From Lasiodiplodia sp. COLG20 (taxonomy: Eukaryota > Ascomycota > Dothideomycetes > Botryosphaeriales > Botryosphaeriaceae): DNA of 64,000 nucleotides. Positions 19,265 to 31,500 of the stretch are shown here, piece after piece (positions within the stretch are counted from its first letter, which is position 1; each line of letters starts with the position of its first letter). The position numbers and the translations under genes were made by a program. Location of the stretch: assembly GCA_009801085.1 (NCBI GenBank), contig VNWV01000037.1, forward strand, positions 48,412-112,411. Reading direction: 5' to 3'. Under the pieces are notes generated by a model. It saw only the letters and a list, made by a program, of their open reading frames with translations. It did no database searches and was not told the DNA's origin.

Positions 19265-20171
19265 CGCCACCAGCATGACGCTCGCGCACCGACCCGCACC
19301 CGCTTCTTCCCACCCCCATCCAACCGCAGAAGCAGCAGCAGCAGGCGGCAAGCCCAGCCCCACCACCACTACCGCGCGCCCAGTCCCGCTCGTGACACAG
19401 ACGCGGGCCGCCTACTTCCCCGAGGGCCGCGACACCTTCATTTCCCGCGGCGGGAAGACGCATTGGGAAGACGACGACATTATCGATGACCTGATCGATC
19501 ACAGGATGAGGGTCCGCGGGCAGCAGCAGCAGCAGCAGCAGCGGGCCGACGAGACCGAGACACAAAAGGGCGAGATCGTGGAGCATTACGACGGGCACGC
19601 GGACCATCGCGACGGCAAGGAGGGTCACGCCGACGAGGGAGACGACTACGACTACGACTACGTCCTGGACCTGCGCCACCCGGTCGTCGCGAGTTGGGAG
19701 GACTCGCGGGAGAAGGAGAACGACGAGGACAACGGGAGCATTATCGACTCTGCTTTCGGCGGCGAGCTTGATGACGAGGACGAGGAGTGGGAGCAGACAG
19801 GAGGCGACGCCGACGAGGCCGCCAACGACGCCGATGACGAATTAGACGAGACGGACTCGGACTTGGACACGGACGAGACGGGCGGCGAGGAGATGCTGGG
19901 CGGAGAGTACACTCTCGCGGCAGCGCTTGCGTTGCCCTATGAGGTGGTCGACGACGACGATAGCGAGGAAGACGAAGAGACGACGGGTGGAGTGTACGTC
20001 CTCGCGCCGGAGTATGCGGCGCGGTTCAAGATCATGGAGGTCGATGAGGAGACGGAGGAGGTCGATTGGAACGACCAGTCCGACCTTCTCGCCGAGTGGG
20101 GAAGCTATTCTGACTACTACGATGAATATGGAGAAGGTGAGAGGGTGAAGAAGAAGGCCCGCGTCGCTTGA
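19095..20171 (+). CDS. Low-complexity acidic protein, 358 aa, unknown function
   Basis: The first ATG of the open frame is at 19095 (MATPLAMTDDW); the frame is open upstream only from a GTG at 18987. An N-terminal helix DLGALRRELRQFKEALAADKAK may form a coiled coil. A threonine run encoded by an ACG repeat, an Ala run and a Gln run follow. A more conserved-looking stretch is TRAAYFPEGRDTF...RGGKTHWEDDDIIDDLI. The rest is dominated by Asp and Glu, with two similar segments, GGEYTLAAALALPYEVVDDDD and GGVYVLAPEYAARFKIMEVDE, and a basic end VKKKARVA. No catalytic or binding motif is recognised. Strong acidity could suit a histone- or RNA-binding-protein partner, but this is speculative. Confidence 0.65.
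19233..19265 (+). repeat. (ACG)11 microsatellite, coding poly-Thr
   Basis: Eleven uninterrupted ACG codons encode a threonine run inside the acidic protein. A (CAG)7 run encoding Gln lies at 19521-19541. Both are candidates for length polymorphism. Confidence 0.9.
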
Positions 20172-20652
20172 GCCCATGAGTCCTGAGAGCTTCTGGATGC
20201 GCCTCCCGGCGAAGAGGTGCGTCCTGCTAAGCATGTTTTGTTCAAGTAACACTGACTACTCCAGGAGCAACCACGCGATGTACGCGGTGAAAGTCGGTCT
20301 TCGGGACTGGCGATAAGGTGCGGGATCTCCGCGGATTTCATCATAAAGTCAGAAATCTGGTCGTATTTTGACATGAGAGACACTGCTTCGTTCCATCTCC
20401 CACTGAAGGTCGTCCACCGGGTTGAATAGAGATCATCTCAGGATAGATTCGAGCAAGCAGCTCAGAAAATATGGAAAGTAGAAATTAAAATAAAAACATG
20501 AAAACTTCTCAAACGCTAGATCTCCATCATCTACGTTCTACCACCAAATCCATTAAAAAGTCATATCAAAGTCTGCCGAAATGCAGTTTTTTTTCTTTCC
20601 CCAAATCATTTTCCCTTTTCCTTTTTACACGCTCCCACAAACAAACAACTCC
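20172..20652. other. Convergent 3' ends, no gene
   Basis: Spacer between the plus-strand acidic gene and the 3' end of the minus-strand transporter. AT-rich near 20,470-20,640, consistent with terminator and 3' UTR sequence. Confidence 0.5.
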
Positions 20653-22615
20653 TTAATACACATATCTGAACTGCGGCAGATCACGGTCCGTGCGATCCAG
20701 CAGGTTGAGCATGATGGCGGACTCCTGGCGGATCTCGGCGTCGGCGATATCGGCGTTACCGCCAAGTCCGTCGCTGCCGACAGCGGCCTTGCCATCGCGA
20801 CGCTTGTTCTCCCAGATGTAGTAGACGCGCAGCGCGATGCTGAAGACGATGCCGAGCACGAAGCAGATGAGCATGGCCAGGAAGCCCGACTGGTACGTGG
20901 GGGCCTCGCTGTCGAAGAAGAGCTGGGGGCCGATGATGTTGCCGACGCAGTACGCAACGAAGAGCTGTGAGTAAAAAAAGCACCGTTAGCCCAGCTGCGC
21001 CCCAAAACGAAGAACTTTTCCTTGTCACTCACCATAGCATTGACCGTATTCTTCTTCGTGAACCCACCCACATTCGCCGCCGTCAAGCTCAGCATGAGCG
21101 GGAAGTTGGCCGAGAAGCAGATGAGCAGGCAGTAGCCGAAGAACTTGGCCCAGATGTGCTTGGCCGGGTCGATCTCGCGCGCCATGACGGCGCCGATGAG
21201 CGAGATGACAAAGTTCCAGACGAGCCAGTAGGTGCGCGTGTTGCGGAGCAGCGTGGCGCCGCCGGCCGCCAGCAGCACGTAGACGACCTGGAAGGCCGTG
21301 GCGACCATGCCGATCAGCAGCGTCTGCTTGACGCTGAAGCCGAGGCCGACAACGATGACGGAGGCGAACTGCCCGGTACATTAGTTGGGGGTCCCTCTCT
21401 CGTAGTCCACCGAAAATAAAACTCACCGTCGTAACACCGCCATTAGGGATATTGCCGCACAGCTGAATCAACACGAACAACCACGCCTGCGGATCCTTCA
21501 GCGCCTCAACGCACTGATCCCACTTCCACTCACGACTCTTAATACCCGTCAGATTCTCCTTCACCCTCGCCACCGCAATCTTCGCGTCATCCCTCCCCTT
21601 CAAAAACCACGCGCGCGTCGGGCTATCCGGAATGGTCCAAAACAGCGTCACGCTCCACGCGAGCGAGAAGGCGCCGAAAATGATGAACACGGCCTGCCAC
21701 GCCGCGAGAGTCTCGCTCTTGACATTCGCCATCGAATACGCCAGAATGCTGCCGAACAGCCCGCTCACCACGTTCCCCATGAACCACGCGCCGTGCCGCA
21801 GCGGCTGCTCGCTGCGCTTGTACCACATGGACGTCACGACGCTGAACCCGGGAGCGACGGCGGCCTCGCACATGCCGAGGAAGAAGCGCGCGGCGAGGAG
21901 GCCGCCGGCGTTGGTGCAGGCCGCCATCAGCATGAGCACGACGGCCCAGGCGCAGACGGACGTCGCGAGCGTCTTGCCGACGGGGAAGCGCACGAGCAGG
22001 TGCGCGATCGGCCACGAGGCGGCGAGGTAGCCGAAGTAGAAGATGCTGCCCGCCCACGAGTAGGATTGCCCGGTTAGGTGCAGGTCCTTGCGGAGGTCGA
22101 GGATGGCTGTGTAGCCCATGGCTTGCTTGTCGAGGAATTGGAACATGTACGAGATGGCCAGGACGGGGAGGAGGCTGGGTGGTGCGGGTTAGTCATGGTC
22201 GTGATCGAGAGGGGAGGAGTGTTGGGCGGTAGGTACGAGATCGGGCGGCGTAAATGGATATGAGATGCGGTTGTCGGGATAGAGGGAGCGTCTCTGTCAC
22301 GAGACGAGACCGTCCGATCCAGCCGTACCAACCACTTAAAAAAAAAAAAAAAACGGCAAGAGTAGAGAGAGAAACATAAGCAAAATAAATAAAAATGCAA
22401 ACTCACCAGCAATCAATCCTCCTCAAAATCCGCCGGTTGTCCTCCTCGGTAACCTCGAGCTCATCCAGCTGTCCCGCATCCGACCCCAGATCCTCCAACG
22501 TAGCATCGCCGTGCACAATGCCATCGGCTGACACCGCAGCGGTATACGTAGTAGTAGTGGGACCGACGCCCTCACCCTTCTCAGGTGCGTACGCTTCCGC
22601 CGTGGACATGTTCAT
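20653..22615 (-). CDS. MFS transporter, Dal5/allantoate permease (anion:cation symporter) type
   Basis: ATG 22615; exons 22615-22407, 22174-21427, 21368-21034 (last base 21033) and 20964-20653, giving about 534 residues. All joins use GT..AG sites and keep phase. After a hydrophilic N-terminus come RRIDCCLLPVLAISYMFQFLDKQAMGY (TM1), SWAGSIFYFGYLAASWP, LLAARFFLGMCEAAVAPGF (TM4, typical of this family), WYKRSEQPLRHGAWFMGN, then a cytosolic loop and a second half of six helices ending in a hydrophilic tail. Known relatives carry carboxylate-type substrates such as allantoate, nicotinate or vitamin precursors by proton symport at the plasma membrane. The substrate cannot be assigned here. No linked pathway gene is next to it, and the nearest neighbours are unrelated. 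Confidence 0.9.
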
Positions 22616-24451
22616 TTTTCTTTTTGCTCCGTGGCGTCGATTAATTTTTTTTTTAATTTTCTTTTTGCCGGGAGAGAGGAGATTCGCTGGGTAGATTTGC
22701 TGCCGATTGTCTTCCGGCGGCTGCGTAGATGGCGCTTTTGCGACCAGCGCGTAGTCGACGGATGAGAGCAGAGATCAGTCTGGCTGCCCCTGCAGTGGTG
22801 ATGGTGGTGGACGCAGGAAGTTGTGCGTCCGTCGGTCCTTCAAGCAGAGGGCCTCGATCCGAGAATCGGGCGGCGGCGGTGGCGGGCGGAATGGGCGGAG
22901 CCAAGATCTTCAGGGGGTTCGCGTGGGCGAGCCGAAGCGCCTTGATCCGATCGTAGCGTGGGGAGACAGACTCGTGTCGTGTCGTGTCGTGACCGCAACA
23001 ACCCGACGATAGGAACGACGGAGAGAGGGAGAGAGGAGAGAGAAGAAGCTTAACAGCAGCAGGAACCGTGCAACTAGTTGGAGGCCTAGATTGGCCACCT
23101 GCGCGCGATACTTATTATAATTTAGAGCGCGGTTTTGAGAACGTGTTGCTGGATAATAAAGCGGGGAGAAGATCCACTTCGTCAATCATCTGATTGTCGC
23201 CGTTCTGTCCCAAGCAGGCAGGCGGAAGGCGGACAAAGTGCTAAGTTGAAGCGAGTGTGCGTGTGTGCGGCGAAGTCAAAAGCGATGGCAAATGTATTAA
23301 AGTGGGTGCGTGATGCACGGCGCACTGTGCTTCTGTGACGAAACGGCAAGTGAACAGCGAAAGAAGAATAGGGTGGGTTCAGCAGAGGGCTAGAATTGCG
23401 GCGTGGTTGCGGACCATGACTTGTAAAAGGCGTTTCGTGGCGTGCGATGCGATTGACTGACTCCTGCACATGCTTATTGATAAGAAGCGTTGTGGAATAG
23501 CGGGCGAGCAGGGTACTCTACGCGCGCAAGGCCATGAGAATTAGCAGAAAAACGTGCGTACGCTACGTGTAGATTTTAGTTCGCGGCAGAGCGATCCGTT
23601 TCAAATTTGGCATCCATGTGCTGTTGCATGTCGCGAACCACCTCCGGATGATCAAACTAACGCCCGTTAAGCTCAAAATGGGGCATCCGTGCGCCTGGCC
23701 GGTATGAAAGGGTTGCTGGTGCGGCTGAACATCAAGCTGAAGTGACTGTTGGCCGCTGACGACGAAACAATCAACGAACGGCCGTAAGCTCCTGAGCGCG
23801 GGAAACGGCTGGCACGAGATGAAGGGCGTTCGCAAACATGCATCGCGACGCCGTTGAGACAAGAGAGCGTTTTTTGACAAGCGGTGGGGACGTGGGACCA
23901 CCCGTTGGCGGGAATGCCGCTGTCGTGCCGCCAAAGGGGGCACGTTGTGCGCGTATCCCCGCCTCCACCCCGGCCCCGACCTAGACCGGTCTAGTAGCGC
24001 TTGCGTATTTTGTCTCGCCCTGTTCGGCAGCAGAGTTGACAAGCTCCACGCAGGAGCTCGTATTACGACTGCCAGTTGGTAAAAGGTGCGGTGGAGTGCA
24101 CTTGTTGCACATACAAACGCGTACTGCTCCGACTGAGCTACGATATTGTAGAAGTTTCGATGAGCGGTGGCCCAAGCGTTGTTCTCATTTCAATCGTCGT
24201 CCATAAACTCGTACGCGTCTCTAAATAGCTAGACTCTATATACTAGTAGATACATGCAATACGAATAGCGTGTGCTGGTCATCTCTCTGCTGATCTCTGT
24301 CCTCGGGTATCTCTCTTCTCCAACCAGCCGGGCCGTGACGGGGTCTCATTGATTAAAACAGAATACAACGGTGGGTGTGTACAAAAAGTAAGAAAAAGAA
24401 AGGGAGAAACCTGAGGAGTGGTGTGGTATGTAGAAAAACAGCAGCTCTCGG
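22616..24451. other. Intergenic, no supported gene
   Basis: Upstream region of the transporter and 3' flank of the Zn2Cys6 gene. It contains a TCGTG pentamer repeat near 22,975 and only short frames without recognisable domains. Confidence 0.5.
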
Positions 24452-26401
24452 TCAGATCACAAACTGCTCAAACCGCCCTTCGGCCAGCAACAGCATGTGA
24501 TCGACGCGCCGCCCGCCCGCCTTGTCCTGCTCTTCGACCACGGCCTTGAGGCAGTCGAACGCCCGTGCATAGTTCTTGCCGTACTTGGTGAGGCCCTGGT
24601 ATCGGTCGAGGATCCACGCCCGGTGGATGAGGTCATCCGTCTCCATACCCGCGAACAGTAGCGGCAGCGGGATGCGTTGTAGGAACCGCTCGCCCTCGTG
24701 CTTGTACCCCTGGTACGCCAAGTTCATGATCTCGTGCAGCGCCCGTTTCTGCATGGGGCTAGGGGCCGCCAACGGCTCGGCGAACCGCGTTAGCCGCAGA
24801 AACTCCAGCTCCATGGCGTAATAGTGCGGCACCACGTAGCGGATATTCTGGTACAGGCGGCGGCTGTGGTCCACGTCAGGGCTCAGGCGGGACGCCAGAT
24901 CCAGCAGCTCGGCGAACTCGTCGCGCAGCATGCAGAAGGCGCCCTCGATGTCGATGGCGCGCCGTGCGGCTTCCTGATCGTCACCGCGGTGCAGGGCGGC
25001 GCTGAACTCGGCATTCTCGTAGCGGATCAGCGCGGCTTTGGCGTACAGGCTGTAGACTTTGCGGTTGTCCATGTCGTCGACCAGCTCGGCCTGCGGATAC
25101 CGCTCGCCCCAGGTGGTGCGGAACAGCGGCTCACTGTACTCGTGGATGGCGTTGAAGCCGCGCAGCAGCTTGCCCTTCTCCTCGCCGGCGATCTGGCGCA
25201 CAAGCTTGTTGACGGACCCGCCAAAGTTGGAGCCAATGCCGAAGGCGGCCCCGGCATCCAGCACCGCCATCCACACCATCATGCGGGCCGCAAAGAAGGA
25301 GATCAAGGCCTGATTCGCCGGCGGTGAGGAGTCTGCTGGGGCCGCAACAACCGCCTGGCTCGTGCTGTCGATGTCCACATCCATGGCTTGACTCGGATCC
25401 TTATCGGCGGCCGAGACTTGCAGCAGAGGCTGGAAGCGTGTCCGCAAGATCGACGCAGCTCCCTGCAGGTGCTTCGACAATCCGATCCCACCCCCGTCAC
25501 CGTACTTTTGCTCATAGGCGATCATGAGCCACAGGGCGGCCAGCACCTGGTCGATGTCCAGTTCGCCGTTCTCCGGCCTCATCTGCTGCGTCATAAGGTG
25601 CAGGGCTTCGGTGTAGTGGCTGACGGACTTTTGCGAATTGGGCCGGTTGGCAGCCGGGACCAGGTCCTGCTGGATGCTGCGCAGCCACATCAGCTCCTGG
25701 TCGGCGAGTGCCAAGATCATGTGCATGGGCATGGCATGGCGCTGGGCCTGCAAGAACAGCAGTGAGAAGACCGAATACTCGGGATTCTTGGTGTGGTGGT
25801 TAGTGGAGAAGCGGGTGCGGTAGTAGTAGATGGCCTCGTGGTCTGCGGGAGTGAAGACGACGGAGCAGGCGGCAGCCATCTCTGGCTGCTGCAGGCCGGA
25901 GGCGAGGGTGGCCAAGCTATCATGTCTGGAGGCCCTCCTGGCGATGATCTGCGCGGCGGAGCTGGGGATGGGAGGGCGGGCATAATCCGGCGGAGACTGG
26001 GGGTCGCGGTCGCTGCTGCCGCTGCTAGTGCTGCTGCTCGACGGACTGGCGGCGCCCTGAGATGGTGTCTCGGCCCGGCCGGATGAAGATGACGGAGTGC
26101 GGGCGCTGGAGGCCTTTCTGGTGTAGGGCTTGCGTGGGCGAGGCCTGTAGTCGCACTGGCGGCGCAGGCGGATGCATCTCTGGCACACGGGACGGCCCTC
26201 GTCACATTTGACCTTTTTTTCTCGGCAGGTCCAGCAGCCCTGGCGCGAGCGCGGCCCGCTTCGATTGGCCGAAGGCCGGTGTGGTAGTGTAGATTGGCTC
26301 GCGGGTGTGGTGGTGTCGTCTGGCTGGGCCGGCGGCGAGCTCGATGATTCGTCGGGCGTCTGGGCTTGGGTCGGCTTGGGTGCGGCTTGATCAGCCTGCA
26401 T
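24452..26401 (-). CDS. Zn2Cys6 transcription factor, 649 aa
   Basis: A single frame starts at ATG 26401. Residues of about 57-84 carry the binuclear zinc cluster CWTCREKKVKCDEGRPVC QRC IRLRRQC, spacing C-x2-C-x6-C-x6-C-x2-C-x6-C. A basic RPRPRKPYTRK linker and a Ser/Pro-rich region follow. The middle and C-terminal part (from about residue 165) is helical and resembles the fungal-specific regulatory domain of the Fungal_trans_2 type, including HYTEALHLMTQQ and LAALWLMIAYEQKYG. Such proteins bind CGG-containing sites as dimers in the nucleus. It is transcribed divergently from the amidohydrolase at 27075, with 673 bases between the start codons, so that gene is a candidate target. This link is inferred from arrangement only. 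Confidence 0.92.
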   Translation of the reverse strand: MQADQAAPKPTQAQTPDESSSSPPAQPDDTTTPASQSTLPHRPSANRSGPRSRQGCWTCREKKVKCDEGRPVCQRCIRLRRQCDYRPRPRKPYTRKASSARTPSSSSGRAETPSQGAASPSSSSTSSGSSDRDPQSPPDYARPPIPSSAAQIIARRASRHDSLATLASGLQQPEMAAACSVVFTPADHEAIYYYRTRFSTNHHTKNPEYSVFSLLFLQAQRHAMPMHMILALADQELMWLRSIQQDLVPAANRPNSQKSVSHYTEALHLMTQQMRPENGELDIDQVLAALWLMIAYEQKYGDGGGIGLSKHLQGAASILRTRFQPLLQVSAADKDPSQAMDVDIDSTSQAVVAAPADSSPPANQALISFFAARMMVWMAVLDAGAAFGIGSNFGGSVNKLVRQIAGEEKGKLLRGFNAIHEYSEPLFRTTWGERYPQAELVDDMDNRKVYSLYAKAALIRYENAEFSAALHRGDDQEAARRAIDIEGAFCMLRDEFAELLDLASRLSPDVDHSRRLYQNIRYVVPHYYAMELEFLRLTRFAEPLAAPSPMQKRALHEIMNLAYQGYKHEGERFLQRIPLPLLFAGMETDDLIHRAWILDRYQGLTKYGKNYARAFDCLKAVVEEQDKAGGRRVDHMLLLAEGRFEQFVI

Positions 26402-27074
26402 ACTCGGCTGAGCGGTACCGTACGATGGGATGGCAGGGAAACGAGGGAACGTTAGGTGACGCTTGAGGCGGAATCGCGGTCTTCTTGACGAAAAAGCCGA
26501 CGAATTAGCCGGCCGTTGGTTTGGGGCCAGCCCCTAGAGCACCCGAGTCACGCTGCGAGAGCGGACCCCAGCGGCCAGTGTGGCGCTCGCGCACCCGTCT
26601 CCATGGGGAGCTGAAAACAGCCCTGTCCATGCGTTTCCAGAGCGAGGACTTTCCGGGGCAGCCGCCGCGGGGCGCAATATCACGAGCGAAATAAAAGGGG
26701 CCTACTGGGCCTGCTGGGCCTGCTGGGGACCAGCAGAGTTTGTGGTCGTCTTGGGCGGTGGCGGCGCAACTGCGGATGCGGCTTGGGTGCGGCGCAGGCC
26801 CAGAGCCGACGGTCGGGTGGTGAGCAGCGCACCTGCAGAAAGCTGCTCGGCAATTCTTCAACACCCTCCAATCGCACGCAGCCGACGACCTCAACCCATC
26901 GCAAGCACCATTCATCGCCGGCTATGTACTGGCCCCTGACCCCAGCCTGCTGCTGGCACCATTCCGGAGGTCCACTTGGCCAGCGTGCAGCCGGCAACAT
27001 GGTGCGATAAAAGGGATACAATAAGGCGGCACGATGCCGGCAGCTAGAGGCTGGCCAATTTCCAACCTCCAACC
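26402..27074. promoter_or_regulatory. Shared promoter region of Zn2Cys6 factor and amidohydrolase
   Basis: Divergent spacer with several CGG/CCG triplets (26,440-26,850), the core of Zn2Cys6 binding sites, and an AAATAAAAGG A/T-rich element near 26,690. Binding is not demonstrated. Confidence 0.4.
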
Positions 27075-28584
27075 ATGACCCAGGTCAAGCTCTCCGTCTC
27101 GTCCAATGTCGAAGAAGTCCGCCGGACGGTGAATGCGGCAATCGATGCCGCCGGCGATGCGCTCCGCGCCCTGAACAAGGACATCCATGACCATCCGGAG
27201 ACGGCATACGAGGAAGTCCACGCCCACGACGCGCTGTGCACCTTTCTTGAGAGCCAGGGTTTCTCCGTGACGCGCCATGCCTACGGTCTCGAGACGGCCT
27301 TTGAAGCGTCCATCGGCAGCACCGCCGCCGGCGCGCGCGAGATCGTCTACTGTGCCGAGTACGACGCGCTGCCAGGCATCGGCCACTCGTGCGGCCACAA
27401 CCTGATCGCAACCGCGTCCATCGCCGCCTTCCTGGGCGCCGCCAAGGCGCAGCAGGCGCTGGGCTTCGACGGGCGGATCCGCATCCTGGGCACGCCGGCC
27501 GAGGAGGGCGGCGGCGGCAAGATCAAGCTGCTCGAGGCGGGCGCCATCCCGGCGTCGACGGCCGCCGCCATCATGGCGCACCCGGTGGCCGGGCACATGG
27601 CCAAGATCCCGGGCGCGTCGGGGCTGGCGGGCTTCAAGCTCATCTGCAGCCACAAGTTCCGCGTCGAGTTCATGGGGCGCACCGCCCACGCCGGCGCGCA
27701 GCCGTGGGACGGCATCAACGCGCTCGACGCCGCTGTCGCCGCCTACACCAACGTCTCGATGCTGCGCCAGCAGATCCGCCCGGACGAGCGCGTCCACGGC
27801 GTCATCGAGGACGGCGGCCGCGTGCCCAACGTCATCCCCCAGTACACCCGCATGTCCTGGAACGTGCGCGCCCCCAAGGTCAAGGCCGCTAACGCCCTGC
27901 GCGAACGCGTCGATGCCTGCTTCCACGCGGCCGCTGCGGCCACGGGCTGCAAGGTTAACATTGTTGAGTGAGTCGGCCCGCAGTTTTCCTTCGGCCCGTG
28001 GAGTTAATTTCTAACTTTACCAGGGGCCCGATGTACAAAGATCTGCGTGCCAACATGACCTTATGTCGGACGTACGTCGACGACATGGCGGCGTTGGGCG
28101 AGAAGATCATCGTGTACGAGGATGAGCCTGCCACTGCGTCGACCGATATGGGTATGTCTTGCATTTTTGTGACTCACCAACTCCTGTCCAGCGTGAATTG
28201 GACTTTTTTCTGTCCATCTTCTCCATCGTCTCACCCTCTTCTTTCGTCATTGTGGTCTTATTTGGGCTCCCACGAGCCGCTTTACCTTCCAATCTTGACG
28301 TGCTCGTATAAAAGCTTAATGCTCCTTCAGTCACAGAATGCTGACTTTAATTTCGTTCAGGCAATGTCTCATACACCGTGCCAAGCTTCCATGGCGCCTT
28401 TGGTATTCCGGCTCCCGAGAACGTTGTCGGGCACCATCCGGGCTTCGCGGCCGCCGCTGGCACGGACGAAGCACATGCCGCCGCAATCAAGTGCGCTAAG
28501 GGAATGGCCATGTTGGGCTGGAGAGTACTATCCGACGACGCTATCGCCGAGGGTGCGAGAAGAGACTTTGAGCAAGATGAATGA
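27075..28584 (+). CDS. M20-family amidohydrolase/dipeptidase (PM20D2/AbgB-like), 414 aa
   Basis: ATG 27075; exons 27075-27967, 28024-28151 and 28361-28584, all GT..AG and phase-consistent. The family fingerprint is clear: a dimetal site in AEYDALPGIGHSCGHN, the GTPAEEGGGGK loop with the catalytic and metal Glu residues, MAHP, GRTAHAGAQPWDGINALDA (lid domain), and a final HHPGFAAAAGTDEAH that supplies the last metal ligand. Members hydrolyse amide bonds of small N-acyl or dipeptide substrates with Zn2+ or Mn2+, usually in the cytosol. The sequence is closest in pattern to peptidase M20 domain-containing protein 2 and aminobenzoyl-glutamate hydrolase, but the substrate is not determined. No signal peptide. 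It is the likely partner of the divergent Zn2Cys6 regulator. Confidence 0.92.
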
Positions 28585-31500
28585 GTTACGCAGGTCCGGT
28601 ACTGGGAGTTATCAATTTTTATGTCCACAGGAAAAGTTATATATCAACGAACTTTTTGGTTCTCGTCCTTACTACTACTCTTCAGCTCACGAGATCATGC
28701 GGCTCCGGACCATTGTAGATCCTCATGACTAGTCACGGCGCTTTCCCAGGCGTCTGACCGCTTCATTAGAGTCTGACAGTGCTTCTGGAATTTTCTTGTA
28801 CGCATGGACAAACCACATTGACGTTGAGTAGAGACATCGGCCCGGCTGCGGGAATTAAGCCGGCGTACCTAAGATCAACTATGTCCACCGTTCAGAACGC
28901 GCGGATGCGAATCCTCGAGTTCTTTCCTGCTTCTAGACCCATCAGTGACCGGCGGTCTGATGAAGAGGCCGCTCGAGCATATTAGTGGGAGGTTATGGCA
29001 CCAAGTGTTGTCGCCGGAGAAATCGGACATGTGTAACTCCGGTACACCCTCGGCTACTGATTACAACACAGCATGTGTTATTCCCGGTAGTCGGCATCTG
29101 ATGGTGTTCAGCCGTACGGTGCCTTGGCGGATGGGAACTTTGAAAGCGGTGAGGAAGGGAGGGAGGGGCCCAGACGTGATGCCAGTAATAGCTCGCGCCG
29201 CTTAACCTCGGGTCTATAGTCTGTCTCTCTCTACCTCTGATGGTCTCCACCCATCCGGGGCCACATATCTGGTGACGAGATTAGCAAAGAAGAAAAAAAC
29301 AGATATGCTTCTTCCCGTATACGAGCACACAGTCCTGCAATCAGTCCTTACCGCAGATTGGCGAAAACCCATGACAAACCGGCCCGCTCCCCCCTTTCTC
29401 GCCAACCCCGGTTGCATGTGTGCAGTTTTTTCTGTGTTCTTTGGAGCGTGCGTTTTGCGCGTGGCCAGCCCTGCTGCAACACACGGGCCGTCACTCGGCC
29501 GAGTGCGGCCTTGCTCACCACCTTACCACTTCAAGGCTGCACGTAACTACATCGGACATGGTTCCCTGGCTCACTACGTTCGAAGTTGCGTTCTTAGGGG
29601 CTCTTGTTTGGGGAAAGTTCGCCTTTTTCCCTTCAAGGGTAAGGTTCGTTGAGGGGAGGGGAAACGAGCATGTGGGGAAAAAAGTCGGGGGGTTGCGTTG
29701 GCGTGGTTCTTGCGGTGACGGGGGGTGTGCATCTAGAAGGTTGCTGCTGTGCCGCTCTGGGGAGCGGGGCACAGGCCGAGGTGTTATGGGCGAAGAATAT
29801 GCTCCTTGCGTGGCTGCAATGATGGAAAAGGCTGGAAAATGTGTATGGCGTGCTTCCTAGAGATGGCTTTGGCGTGTCGGCGCATCGCTTGTTGTTGCTA
29901 TCTGCGGGTGATGTCCTCGCTGGATTCCGGAGCAGCATGGAATTGGTCGAGTGCGGAAGTTTGATCAGCACACATTCCCTGCGCTTCTCAACTTACGCAA
30001 AGACCACGTTCGGTTTCGAAGAAAGTATGCGATTCAAGAACTGCTGTTTCTCGGTTCTCGATGGAGTGTTGAAATATTGAAATGCACATGCGTCTCTGTT
30101 GATAGATATGAGCACGCGGAGGCCCAGTGATCCAACTACGTGTATCTGATACCCCGATTCACAATCACACTTGCAACAACGATGACATTCCAGCCGCCTG
30201 CCGTCTGTTGGACACCTTTTATCGAGATCTATTAAGATCGCAGCTTCATGCTTACATGCATTCCGAAGTGCCCCTGAAATGTGAGTAGTCGACGCCAGCA
30301 GGATTTCCCTCCCCATCAGCGCGAGATTGCTCGAAGATCCAGCCCGTCACAAGCATCCATGATGTTGTCACAGTGCCTAGCGAACGAGAAGGAAGACTGA
30401 AGTCGTTCGAAATTCTTCCGGATGCCTGAAGCTCACAGGGAACTGTCCGGCACGCAGAAAACGACCAGGACGTACCGCATGCAATAGCGCATGCATACTA
30501 CCACTAGCTTGTAGCGAAAACGGCGAAGCGACAGCTTGCCGACCAGCCCCGACGAAGCGACAACTGTGCACTCCCAAGCAATAGAAAGACCCTCGAGCTT
30601 CCCTCAGTCCATTCCTTCAGCACGGGCATCCGCGCCCTACATTCCAGCCTCCGCTAGTCCGATTCTTTGCAGTACTAGTTCCCCCAAGGCGCGCCGCCAC
30701 GTAGGATCTCCCATACAAAAAACAGAGCGGTCAGGCCGGCCACAACGATCCCGGGAGGCACGGCACGTCGACGGCGCGGCGCGATGCGGCACGCCCGGCT
30801 CTAATTCGTCAACCACCTCGCGCCCGCATCATCATTCATCATCGCCCTGCCTCTACGCCGCACTACCCGGCGGCTAGATAAGGGAGCGCGCGCTCATAGC
30901 GTTTCGATAAATGTATATCGTCGTTGGTCGAAGAATGCGGTACGTCCGTCCGTTCCCTGCCGTCTGATCAAGCCCCGCCTCCCCCTGACCAAAAAGGAAA
31001 GAGAGACGGTACTGCAAGGCACCCGTTTCAGCCGCAGATAAGGAAAAAAGGAACCATACATCTGAGCGCCAAACTACTGATGTCCCCGCGGCAAGATCGG
31101 ATCGCAAAAGAAGCAAAACAAGGCTGGGGCGGAAAACGACCGGATCGAAGCCGTAAGCGAGAAGGATTCGCATCACATCCCTCGTGGATCACTCCGGCCC
31201 AATGCCCAGCTGCGCCTGGCCAACGCTAATCCAGTAGCCGCAAAGCAACGGTCCCCTTAAGCTCGCTCGCTTTTTTTTCCTTTTGGCTTTTTTTCTTTCC
31301 CCCATTGCCTCCCTCTCCACCCCCCGCAGCCTCGCCTATGCAGCCTCACTCTCTTCGGGGAACGATCATCCTTGTCGTGTGGAGATCATCAGGCCAACCA
31401 CAGGCTCATGATAAAAAGGGCTTGGGTGGAGCCGAAAGTGTACTGTTGTCAGGAGGCTTTCGATCTTCTTTTTTTACTTTTTTCAGCTCGTCTTTTTACT

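Noticed and set aside
18782..19489. 235-residue plus-strand frame overlapping the acidic gene
   Set aside because: Different frame with Arg/Ser/His shadow composition; the 19095-20171 frame has the coding bias and natural end.
21025..22146. 373-residue reading of the transporter
   Set aside because: It reads through intron 2 and changes to nonsense after VTT; the spliced model gives the second six helices.
27389..27892. Arg/Gly-rich frame in the amidohydrolase
   Set aside because: Out-of-frame shadow of a GC-rich exon.
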